A stretch of 64,000 nt of DNA from Novosphingobium silvae (GTDB lineage Bacteria > Pseudomonadota > Alphaproteobacteria > Sphingomonadales > Sphingomonadaceae). The stretch is taken from the NCBI RefSeq assembly GCF_009856825.1, contig NZ_WVTD01000003.1, positions 62,001-126,000 on the forward strand, in the 5' to 3' direction. Below the pieces are notes generated by a model that worked only from the letters and a program-made list of their open reading frames with translations, ran no database searches and had not been told where the DNA came from. Shown here piece by piece: positions 27,168 through 33,107 of the stretch. Each line of letters opens with the position of its first letter. Within the stretch, counting starts at the first letter, position 1. A program made the position numbers and the translations under genes.

Positions 27168-27537
27168 TGCCCATGGACCCCTGAGCATTCGAAAGTAGCT
27201 CCGGCTCCTCCCCGTCCAGGTTCACCCTCATGACGAGCCCAAGCGTCGCGCCTTCCAGGTGAGCGCCCTTCACGCGCTGGACGATGGCTCGCACGTCATA
27301 GCCGCGATCAATCTTGCTGCCGATCCAGACGGCCCGGTCGCGCTTCAGGTATCCCACCTTGGTCCCGCGACAGCTGACGACCGCGACGGCCATTCGATCG
27401 TGCGGGTTCTCAGGCTCACGGACCAGCCGCACATCCTCGCCGGGCCTACACCGCGCCAGCTCTTCCTGTCGGCTGGTGCCGTCCTCGTTGTCGTGGCGCT
27501 CGCCGATCGCCGGCAAGCTGAAGTCGTTCCATCCCAT
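27073..27537 (-). CDS. HIRAN-domain protein
   Basis: This protein of about 154 residues carries one HIRAN-like domain (about 10-95): ELARCRPGEDVRLVREPENP, then AVAVVSCRGTKVGYLKRDRA. HIRAN domains bind DNA ends or stalled forks, usually fused to helicases or nucleases; here the domain stands alone. The C-terminal region is not recognised and runs over the 3' end of the facing gene. A shorter true end cannot be excluded, because that overlap is long. Confidence 0.68.
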   Translation of the reverse strand: MGWNDFSLPAIGERHDNEDGTSRQEELARCRPGEDVRLVREPENPHDRMAVAVVSCRGTKVGYLKRDRAVWIGSKIDRGYDVRAIVQRVKGAHLEGATLGLVMRVNLDGEEPELLSNAQGSMGITARNGAPFHHLSSPRPGQGPFRALDVQGRL

Positions 27538-27608
27538 CACGTCACCCTTGAGAACATAATGAGAACAGATTAAATTCCTGTCATCGATTCGGAAAGAGGA
27601 ATTTTACC

Positions 27609-27989
27609 GTGGTCAGTCAAACGAACGCCGCCGATCTCGACGACTTGCGTCGCGAGGTCGGGCGAATTGCCGCGGGCGGCGGCACTTGGCAGGACATTAC
27701 GAAGCCGACAGACTATCGCGCCTTTACCCCTGTGCCGCCCGACTCTCGTTTGGCCAACAACGGACGCACCAAGACGGAGGACGGAGGCACGTCTTTCGGC
27801 CGATGGCTGCTCGAGCAGACGGACCGGGGCGGCTTGATAGGCGAGCTCGCGAAAGCCGCGAAGGCCGATCGCGGGTTCCCGAAGGATGGTGACCCAGAGA
27901 CCGTGCGCAAGCGACTGAACTCGCTTGGCGCGGATCCGGACATGCACGAGGCGCTGGACGATGCAGAGCTCGACTGGGCGAGTTTCTGA
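27609..27989 (+). CDS. YozE-like SAM-fold small protein
   Basis: This 126-residue protein starts at GTG 27609. The C-terminal 60 residues resemble the YozE_SAM_like fold: FGRWLLEQTDRGGLIGELAK, then DRGFPKDGDPETVRKRLNSLGA. These are small helical domains of unknown role. The N-terminal half is polar. First of three closely spaced genes. Confidence 0.6.
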   Translation: MVSQTNAADLDDLRREVGRIAAGGGTWQDITKPTDYRAFTPVPPDSRLANNGRTKTEDGGTSFGRWLLEQTDRGGLIGELAKAAKADRGFPKDGDPETVRKRLNSLGADPDMHEALDDAELDWASF

Positions 27990-27991
27990 AC

Positions 27992-28174
27992 ATGAGTGAC
28001 CGTTTCCGCATCACGACCTTCGGACGGCCTCGCACGCCTTGGCGCCAGAGCATGGAAGAAGCGATGGCCGACGCCATCCAGATGGAACTCGCGTCTTGGG
28101 ATGCCAGTCGACGGGAGTGGTTCCTGGCGGTCCCGGTGGCGCTTCAGGGTGCGAAGGGCCGGGCGGCGGCATGA
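27992..28174 (+). CDS. small element 2 protein, unknown
   Basis: This 60-residue protein starts 2 bp after the YozE-like stop and ends in an ATGA overlap with the next gene. It contains several Trp and a basic N-terminus. Spacing supports its being real; the function is unknown. Confidence 0.5.
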   Translation: MSDRFRITTFGRPRTPWRQSMEEAMADAIQMELASWDASRREWFLAVPVALQGAKGRAAA

Positions 28175-28386
28175 GCGCGGACGAATTTCGTACGCGCGAG
28201 ACGGAAGACTGGATTTATGCTGGCGATCTGGTCGCCCAGCTAGGGCCTCGCGCGGCCCGCCTCGTGTTCGATCACGTCAGGCAGCTGCACCATGCTCGCG
28301 ACTACGACGAGATGCAGCGATGGCAGGGCATGTTCGGCAAGGTCAAAGCCGTTTTGCTCGCCGAGACTGAGCCGCTGCGGCACTGA
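28171..28386 (+). CDS. small element 2 protein, unknown
   Basis: This 71-residue protein starts MSADEFRTRETEDWIYAGD. The ATG overlaps the upstream stop (ATGA). It is predicted helical, with no known domain. It ends the three-gene set before the toxin-antitoxin pair. Confidence 0.5.
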   Translation: MSADEFRTRETEDWIYAGDLVAQLGPRAARLVFDHVRQLHHARDYDEMQRWQGMFGKVKAVLLAETEPLRH

Positions 28387-28474
28387 GGGCCGCCAGCGGT
28401 GTCAGTCAGCAACTTCGCGCGTCCTACGAATTTTATAACTGGATAGCCCCGTGGCTGTTTGACATAGAGGCATC

Positions 28475-29110
28475 ATGGAACGGACTATCATAGGTGCATT
28501 TAGCGAAGATCAGGTGGCTACGCTCACCGGCCTTTCGCGTGCCCAGTTGCGCCGTTGGAACAGAGATGGCTTCATCCGGCCGTCGTTCAAAGCCAACGAT
28601 GATGCGCGCAAACCGTACACCTACATCTACTCTTTCACTGACCTCCTAAAGCTTCGAGTGCTGAATCAGCTGCGCAATAGGCATGGCGTTTCGATGCAGG
28701 AACTCAAAAAAGTTGAAAGAGCGCTCGACCACCTTGGCGACGACAAATGGACCAAGCAGAAGCTCTGGGTGTCGAATCGCAAGGTAGTTTTCACAGAGCC
28801 GGAGTCGCTTCAAAAGCGCGAGATATCGAGCCGGCAATTTGTGGCAGAAATAGCCCTCGAAGTTGTGACCGCCGATGCTCGCGAGGACATCCAGAAGCTG
28901 AATGAACGGCAGGAAGACGCTGTCGGCCACGTAGTCAAGCGCCGCCACTTGCATGCGTCGGAGCCGGTGTTCTCCGGCACGCGTATTCCAGTGTCAGCGA
29001 TAGTTGACTACATCGAAGCGGGATATACCAACGCACAGATTATAGAGCAATTTCCTGCCTTGAGGGATGGCGACATCGAAGCGGCCCGCCGACAGCCAGA
29101 GGCTGCTTGA
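28475..29110 (+). CDS. MerR-HTH/DUF433 antitoxin
   Basis: This 211-residue protein has a MerR-like HTH at the N-terminus (FSEDQVATLTGLSRAQLRRW) and a C-terminal DUF433 domain with the expected HASEPVFSGTRIPVSAIVDY and GYTNAQIIEQFPAL. DUF433 proteins are antitoxins for DUF5615 PIN-like toxins, and one follows directly (4-bp TTGA overlap). The HTH probably binds its own promoter. Confidence 0.82.
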   Translation: MERTIIGAFSEDQVATLTGLSRAQLRRWNRDGFIRPSFKANDDARKPYTYIYSFTDLLKLRVLNQLRNRHGVSMQELKKVERALDHLGDDKWTKQKLWVSNRKVVFTEPESLQKREISSRQFVAEIALEVVTADAREDIQKLNERQEDAVGHVVKRRHLHASEPVFSGTRIPVSAIVDYIEAGYTNAQIIEQFPALRDGDIEAARRQPEAA

Positions 29111-29508
29111 GCCGGCGGAAATCCTCCATTCCTTTTTTCACCGACAACGACGTTCCGGACGATGTTGGTCGGTTCCTTTGGGATTCCGGCCACGACGTGA
29201 CGCGCCTGCGCGACGTGATGCTCGATAGTTCAGCCGATCCAGTTGTCGCCGCCGCCTGTCGTCAGCAGGGCTTGGTCCTGATCACGCACAATGTAAAACA
29301 TTTTCGGGCGATCGTTCGCGACCACGAGGTCACCCGCGGCCAAGTCGACACGCTCAATCGCATCGAGATGGGCTGCAAGCAGATACGATCCAAAGCCAGG
29401 ATGGAGGCCGCTTTGTCGCTCATCGAAGCGGAATGGGCCCGCGCAGAAGCGCAGAAGACCGGGATGCGAATTTGGATTGGCGACGAAGTGATACGGATAC
29501 ACCGCTGA
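29107..29508 (+). CDS. DUF5615 PIN-like toxin
   Basis: This 133-residue protein starts with TTG at 29107, overlapping the antitoxin stop. FTDNDVPDDVGRFLWDSGHDV and the LVLITHNVKHFRAIV segment are typical of the DUF5615 PIN-like fold. The acidic residues DND and the Asp in MLDSSADP are candidate metal ligands. It is probably a ribonuclease held inactive by the partner. Confidence 0.82.
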   Translation: MSRRKSSIPFFTDNDVPDDVGRFLWDSGHDVTRLRDVMLDSSADPVVAAACRQQGLVLITHNVKHFRAIVRDHEVTRGQVDTLNRIEMGCKQIRSKARMEAALSLIEAEWARAEAQKTGMRIWIGDEVIRIHR

Positions 29509-29623
29509 CCGAAGCTCACCGGAGCATCGCCCGACCGGCTTTCGCTATAACGAAGATGCCACTACGATCCGACGTGGGCACGATGAGGCGCCCGCGCGTT
29601 ATCGCATTACTGGAGGAGCGGAT

Positions 29624-29896
29624 ATGAGCAGCCCAGGCTTTGAAGAGCGACAAGAGCGTGAGTTTCGCGCGTGGATTGCATCCGAGGTCGGGCTGAGCCT
29701 TGACGAGCTCGAAAGCTTAGACTTCGATCTTGATGCTCAGGTCGGCAATGACGGCGTCACCTACGGCCATGTGGTCACGTTTGGCGACGGGGCAGACCCG
29801 GAATTGCTTGCGAAGATAAGCGGCCTTCAAGATGGTCGATGGGTAGCAATCGGCTTTCCGCCTGACGAGCCCGAACCAGATTACGACCAAGGCTGA
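29624..29896 (+). CDS. small acidic protein, unknown
   Basis: This 90-residue acidic protein begins MSSPGFEERQEREFRAWIAS. GGAGG lies just upstream of the ATG. No domain is recognised. It stands alone between the toxin gene and the convergent SprT-like gene; 29509-29623 and 29897-30017 show no other gene. Confidence 0.5.
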   Translation: MSSPGFEERQEREFRAWIASEVGLSLDELESLDFDLDAQVGNDGVTYGHVVTFGDGADPELLAKISGLQDGRWVAIGFPPDEPEPDYDQG

Positions 29897-30017
29897 TCGC
29901 CAGAGCACTCTGGTTTGCGAGGTTACGCCTCCCGCTGTGACGTAACCTCGCCGTCCGCCCTCCTCATTTGCGACATTGGCTCGCGCGCCATGAAGGCGTT
30001 TAAACGCCTCCCCGTGC

Positions 30018-30671
30018 TCACCTCTCCCGCATCTCGCCGTCGCACTCAGGCGATGGGCAGCGCAGGCCCTCGGCGTTGGCGTCGAGGTGCTTGCGGGTCG
30101 TGCGGAAGGTGAAACCGCAGGCATCGCACTCGCACTTGATGAGGCGGGTGCCCTGCTTCTTCCGACCGCTCTGCATTTCGGCCAGCGGCGCGCCAGGCAT
30201 GGCGCCCAGATCAGCGAGGATCGGGAGAGCCCATTCGCGCCAGCCGTCACCCGCCACGGTAGCAGTCATCTTGCCGGTGAGCCCCAGAGCAGTGGCGCAG
30301 CGCTTGAACTTGGGGCCGTGCTTGGCCTCCAGCCCGACAGCGGCGTGGACCAGCTCGTGGGTCAGCACGTCGGCCACGCGGGCGTCGCGCTCCAGTGAAG
30401 GCCGCAGGAAGATTTCGAAGTATCCATCGGCCGAGGCGATGCTGCTCCAGCACTCACCGATGGCGTTGCCGCGCGCGCCGGCCGAGGGGAAGCCGACCGA
30501 GATCCGCACGTTGCGCGGCAGGGGCGCGCCGACCCGCGCGAAGTGTGGGCGGGCAGCGTCGGCGAAGGCTTCAAGCCACTGCTCGCGAGTGGCGAAGCGG
30601 CTCCCAGGACTGGCGATCGAGTAGGCTTCGTTCGCCTCGTTGAAGTGCGATCCCTTGAGATGCTGAGCCAT
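30018..30671 (-). CDS. SprT-like zinc metalloprotease
   Basis: This 217-residue protein carries the zinc motif VLTHELVHAAVGLEAKHGPKFKR (HExxH plus a downstream His). A C-terminal zinc ribbon has CECDACGF and CPSPEC. These features define SprT/Spartan-like proteases, which in eukaryotes cut DNA-protein crosslinks; bacterial roles are unclear. Its promoter region shares three 19-bp palindromes with the divergent higB gene. No phage structural role is apparent. Confidence 0.82.
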   Translation of the reverse strand: MAQHLKGSHFNEANEAYSIASPGSRFATREQWLEAFADAARPHFARVGAPLPRNVRISVGFPSAGARGNAIGECWSSIASADGYFEIFLRPSLERDARVADVLTHELVHAAVGLEAKHGPKFKRCATALGLTGKMTATVAGDGWREWALPILADLGAMPGAPLAEMQSGRKKQGTRLIKCECDACGFTFRTTRKHLDANAEGLRCPSPECDGEMRER

Positions 30672-30699
30672 CGTGTCGTCTCCGTTCTGATACAGAGAC

Positions 30700-30798
30700 T
30701 GTAGAGCGAGGCACTACACCTTGCAAGCAAAATATGTTGAGCAGCGCTCTACATTTCTCTTGCGCGAATGATCAGAAAGTGTAGAGTGGTCCTCAACA
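30700..30798. promoter_or_regulatory. three 19-bp operators between sprT-like and higB
   Basis: Imperfect palindromes with consensus TGTWGAGNNNNNCWCWACA lie at 30700-30718, 30735-30753 and 30780-30798. The same sequence occurs twice more upstream of higA. They fill the 142-bp divergent gap, so one repressor, most likely HigA, probably controls both directions. Confidence 0.72.
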
Positions 30799-30813
30799 GC
30801 AACGGAGGACAAT

Positions 30814-31113
30814 ATGAAGATCGTTTCGGTTCGGGATAAGCGTCTCAAGGCTCTCGTGGACAGCCCTTCGCGCACCTCGGTCAAGGGGCTCGACGCTCTG
30901 GAAACCCGCAAGATCGTCGAGATGATTGCCGCGATCAAGGTGATGACCAGCCCGCTTCAGCTGCTCAACATCCCCTCGTGGAAGGCTCATGAACTGACCC
31001 CCGGCCAGCCCGGCAAGTGGAGCCTCGTGGTCACCCGCAACTACCGCCTCACCTTCCACGTCGATATGGCGGCGCAGGAGGTCCGGCTCCTCGACTACGA
31101 AGATTACCACTGA
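30814..31113 (+). CDS. higB: HigB/RelE-type toxin
   Basis: This 99-residue protein has a RelE/HigB fold: the start MKIVSVRDKRLKAL, then WKAHELTPGQPGKWSLVVTRNYRLTF, ending in VRLLDYEDYH. These are the HigB core with basic residues for mRNA cutting on the ribosome. The antitoxin gene lies 127 bp downstream. Order toxin then antitoxin is usual for higBA. GGAGG lies just before the ATG. Confidence 0.85.
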   Translation: MKIVSVRDKRLKALVDSPSRTSVKGLDALETRKIVEMIAAIKVMTSPLQLLNIPSWKAHELTPGQPGKWSLVVTRNYRLTFHVDMAAQEVRLLDYEDYH

Positions 31114-31164
31114 GAGCGCGGGCGGGGGAAACCCCGCCCCTTCCCGCTTCTCGGCTGTGAAAAA

Positions 31165-31216
31165 TGTTGAGCGAGGCTCTACTATTCCGTTGCTATCTGT
31201 AGAGTGCCGCTCTATA
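31165..31216. promoter_or_regulatory. two 19-bp operators upstream of higA
   Basis: Two more copies of the palindrome, at 31165-31183 (TGTTGAGCGAGGCTCTACT) and 31198-31216 (TGTAGAGTGCCGCTCTATA), lie between higB and higA. This suggests a separate, autorepressed higA promoter. A start-to-start distance of 33 bp places them on roughly the same DNA face. Confidence 0.7.
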
Positions 31217-31240
31217 CCTGCTAGGGTGAAGGAGTGTCTC

Positions 31241-31609
31241 ATGCCCAAGCGCGACAATTCAGAATACAAGATCACCGATCCCGCAGATATGATCGTCGAC
31301 AAGGAGCCGCCGATCGAGAAGCACCCGGGCGAGTTCATCCGCGACGTGATCCTGCCCGAGTACGGGCTCAATGTCGCGAAGACTGCGCGCCTGCTGGGTA
31401 TCGACAGGGCCGGGCTGCATGGCGTCCTGACCGGTAGGTATGCCGTCAGCCGCGAACTGGCCTATAAGTTCGGAGCCCTGCTGCGCGACGATCTGGCGGA
31501 CTTCCTGATCGCTTACCAGCATGCCTATGACCTGTTCCAGGAGCAGGACTTGCGCGAGAGCTTCAAAGACAAGATCGAGCGGCTGGCAGCACCCGAAGGG
31601 CCTTCATGA
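31241..31609 (+). CDS. higA: HigA-type antitoxin
   Basis: This 122-residue protein has an XRE HTH in the HigA arrangement: HPGEFIRDVILPEYGLNVAKTARLLGIDRAGLHGVLTGRYAVSRE in meaning, seen around residues 28-72. It should bind HigB and the palindromic operators. The ATG at 31241 has AGGAG upstream; an earlier in-frame start would cover the operators. Confidence 0.85.
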   Translation: MPKRDNSEYKITDPADMIVDKEPPIEKHPGEFIRDVILPEYGLNVAKTARLLGIDRAGLHGVLTGRYAVSRELAYKFGALLRDDLADFLIAYQHAYDLFQEQDLRESFKDKIERLAAPEGPS

Positions 31610-31613
31610 AAAA

Positions 31614-31640
31614 GGCGCCTCGAGCCAGTGCTCGGGCGCC
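31614..31640 (+). terminator. hairpin after higA
   Basis: GGCGCCTCGAGC and GCTCGGGCGCC can pair with one bulge and a 4-nt loop. It lies 5 bp after the higA stop and 26 bp before the next gene. A possible terminator or attenuator; no T-run follows. Confidence 0.35.
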
Positions 31641-31665
31641 CCTGCTCCTACGCGGAGGTTTTTGA

Positions 31666-31971
31666 ATGGTTGATCCCCGCACAGTGCTTTCACCCCGCGA
31701 CCGCCTCAAGCGGCTGCGGGTCATCCATGAAACGCAGCACTGGTCCTTGGCCGTGTGTGAGTGGGAGGGCGACCCTGGCCTGCTGATGCGTTGGAACGGT
31801 GATGAGGAGCGCCCCATGGGTCATCCGAACTCATCGGGAAATCCGACGTGGTTTGCGGTCCCGCCTGAACTGTGGTGGCCGACGCTTTCAGTGGTCGGCG
31901 AACCCGAGCGCACCGCTGCTGCGGAATGGCTGCAGGGTCGGACCCCTGCAAGCTGGCTCGATTCTATCTAG
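31666..31971 (+). CDS. element 2 protein of unknown function
   Basis: This 101-residue protein begins MVDPRTVLSPRDRLKRLRVI and has five Trp. GGAGG lies 9 nt upstream. It may be transcribed with higA. Its last 4 bp overlap the end of the convergent spanin gene. No family recognised. Confidence 0.58.
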   Translation: MVDPRTVLSPRDRLKRLRVIHETQHWSLAVCEWEGDPGLLMRWNGDEERPMGHPNSSGNPTWFAVPPELWWPTLSVVGEPERTAAAEWLQGRTPASWLDSI

Positions 31972-32273
31972 CGGCTGGACTGGTCCGCTCGCGCCTCGAC
32001 CGACCGATGATGCCGGTTCGCACAGTCGCCATACTGCGCGACGAGGCGCGCCTCCCACAGCAGCCTGGCGGGATCAAGGAACGGGAACGGCCTCGGTTCC
32101 ACTGCCGGACAGTCCGCCTCCAGGTTGGCCTGTCCGGCGGGCGTTGGCGGCGGCGATCGCGTCGTCGAGCACGCTGCCGGCAGCATCAGGCACAGCGCAG
32201 TCAGCAGGCACCGGCCGGTCGCGGTAGATCGTGTTGATGGTGCTTTCCCGCAAAGTGGATTGTGCCTGGTCAT
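31968..32273 (-). CDS. Rz1-like outer-membrane spanin lipoprotein
   Basis: This 101-residue product is read in a different frame inside and past the Rz gene. Its N-terminus is basic (MTRHNPLCGKAPSTRS), then a hydrophobic stretch leads to the lipobox LPAACS. A short Pro-rich chain follows. This is the Rz1 pattern: an outer-membrane lipoprotein that joins Rz to disrupt the outer membrane at lysis. The ATG at 32273 is the only good start ahead of the signal. Frame overlap with Rz is about 200 bp. Confidence 0.72.
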   Translation of the reverse strand: MTRHNPLCGKAPSTRSTATGRCLLTALCLMLPAACSTTRSPPPTPAGQANLEADCPAVEPRPFPFLDPARLLWEARLVAQYGDCANRHHRSVEARADQSSR

Positions 32274-32472
32274 CCTGCCTGTCCCTTTCGTAGCGGTCGC
32301 CCTGTTCCCGCATGTGCTGCGCACTGACGTTGGCCGCCTTCGTGGCGTCGGCCAGAGCTTCGAGTGCCTTGCTGTCGTGGCGCCAGTCGTTCGCGGTCCA
32401 GCCGCCCCAGGCACCGAGCGCCAGAGCCGCCCCGGCGCCCGCGAGGCACCAGCCGATCGGGATTGGGTTCAC
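32074..32472 (-). CDS. Rz-like inner-membrane spanin
   Basis: This 132-residue protein has an N-terminal hydrophobic anchor (IGWCLAGAGAALALGAWGG). A periplasmic helical region follows (ALEALADATKAANV and RYERDRQDDQAQ) with coiled-coil character, as in Rz. It starts with GTG overlapping the holin stop (GTGA). Confidence 0.75.
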   Translation of the reverse strand: MNPIPIGWCLAGAGAALALGAWGGWTANDWRHDSKALEALADATKAANVSAQHMREQGDRYERDRQDDQAQSTLRESTINTIYRDRPVPADCAVPDAAGSVLDDAIAAANARRTGQPGGGLSGSGTEAVPVP

Positions 32473-32795
32473 GGCGCCTTCTCCAGCGTCACGGAGTCCC
32501 CCTCGCGCAGGGCCTTGCTCTCCCCGGCCGTAGTGGGCGTGCTTTCAGCCGCCGCCTTCAGCGCGTCGAAGGCCTTGCCGGTGTTCTCCGTGGCCTTCTC
32601 GCTGCTCTTGTTCAGCACATAGTGGAACGAGACGACGGTGGCGACAAAGCCCGATAGCTGGCCGAGCATATAGACGATCAGCTGCTCGTTCTTCTCCGGG
32701 ATGTTCTTGAACATCAGGCCGAACAGGACCGAGACGAAGGCGAACACCAGGCCGACGCCGATGTAGTCGCGCAGGGAGAGGGGTTCGCGCTTCAC
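32469..32795 (-). CDS. phage holin-like membrane protein
   Basis: This 108-residue protein has two hydrophobic segments (about residues 11-28 and 38-60) and a charged tail. Its place between the endolysin remnant and the spanins fits a holin. Start and stop overlap both neighbours by 4 bp, so it is translated as part of the lysis unit. Confidence 0.72.
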   Translation of the reverse strand: MKREPLSLRDYIGVGLVFAFVSVLFGLMFKNIPEKNEQLIVYMLGQLSGFVATVVSFHYVLNKSSEKATENTGKAFDALKAAAESTPTTAGESKALREGDSVTLEKAP

Positions 32796-33107
32796 TGCAT
32801 CGCCCTCGCGAGCTTCTGGTGATAGCCGCCGACAGCGTAGGCCGGTCCGTTGTAGCCCTGGGCGAAGGCCCGGCAGTCGTCGGGATCGCGGCTAAGGGCG
32901 CGCAGCTCGTCCGTCAGTCCGAACACCTCGATATAGCGGGCGAGCAGCTCATAGTGCGCCGCCTCGCTGGCGACGGTCGAGAACGCCAGGGCATAGGGGC
33001 TGGCGTAGCGCAGCTTGGACCAGTGCAGGCCCAGCACCTGGAACTTGCCCCATGAGCAGGATCCGAATGCCGCATCCGGGTTCTTCGCGCAGGCGAGGCC
33101 CAGCTTA
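32792..33107 (-). pseudogene. truncated phage endolysin (N-acetylmuramidase, C-terminal part)
   Basis: About 105 residues match the C-terminal part of the DUF3380 N-acetylmuramidase family: CSWGKFQVLGLHWS, EAAHYELLARYIEVFG and CRAFAQGYNGPAYAVGGYHQKLA. The N-terminal half with the catalytic Glu is missing. No plausible start codon precedes the remaining part. The frame runs back into the 3' end of the tail gene in another frame. I read this as the right-hand side of a deletion that joined tail gene and endolysin. Confidence 0.72.

Noticed and set aside
27992..28386. Two small genes considered as a third toxin-antitoxin pair
   Set aside because: They overlap by 4 bp but neither shows a known toxin or antitoxin fold.
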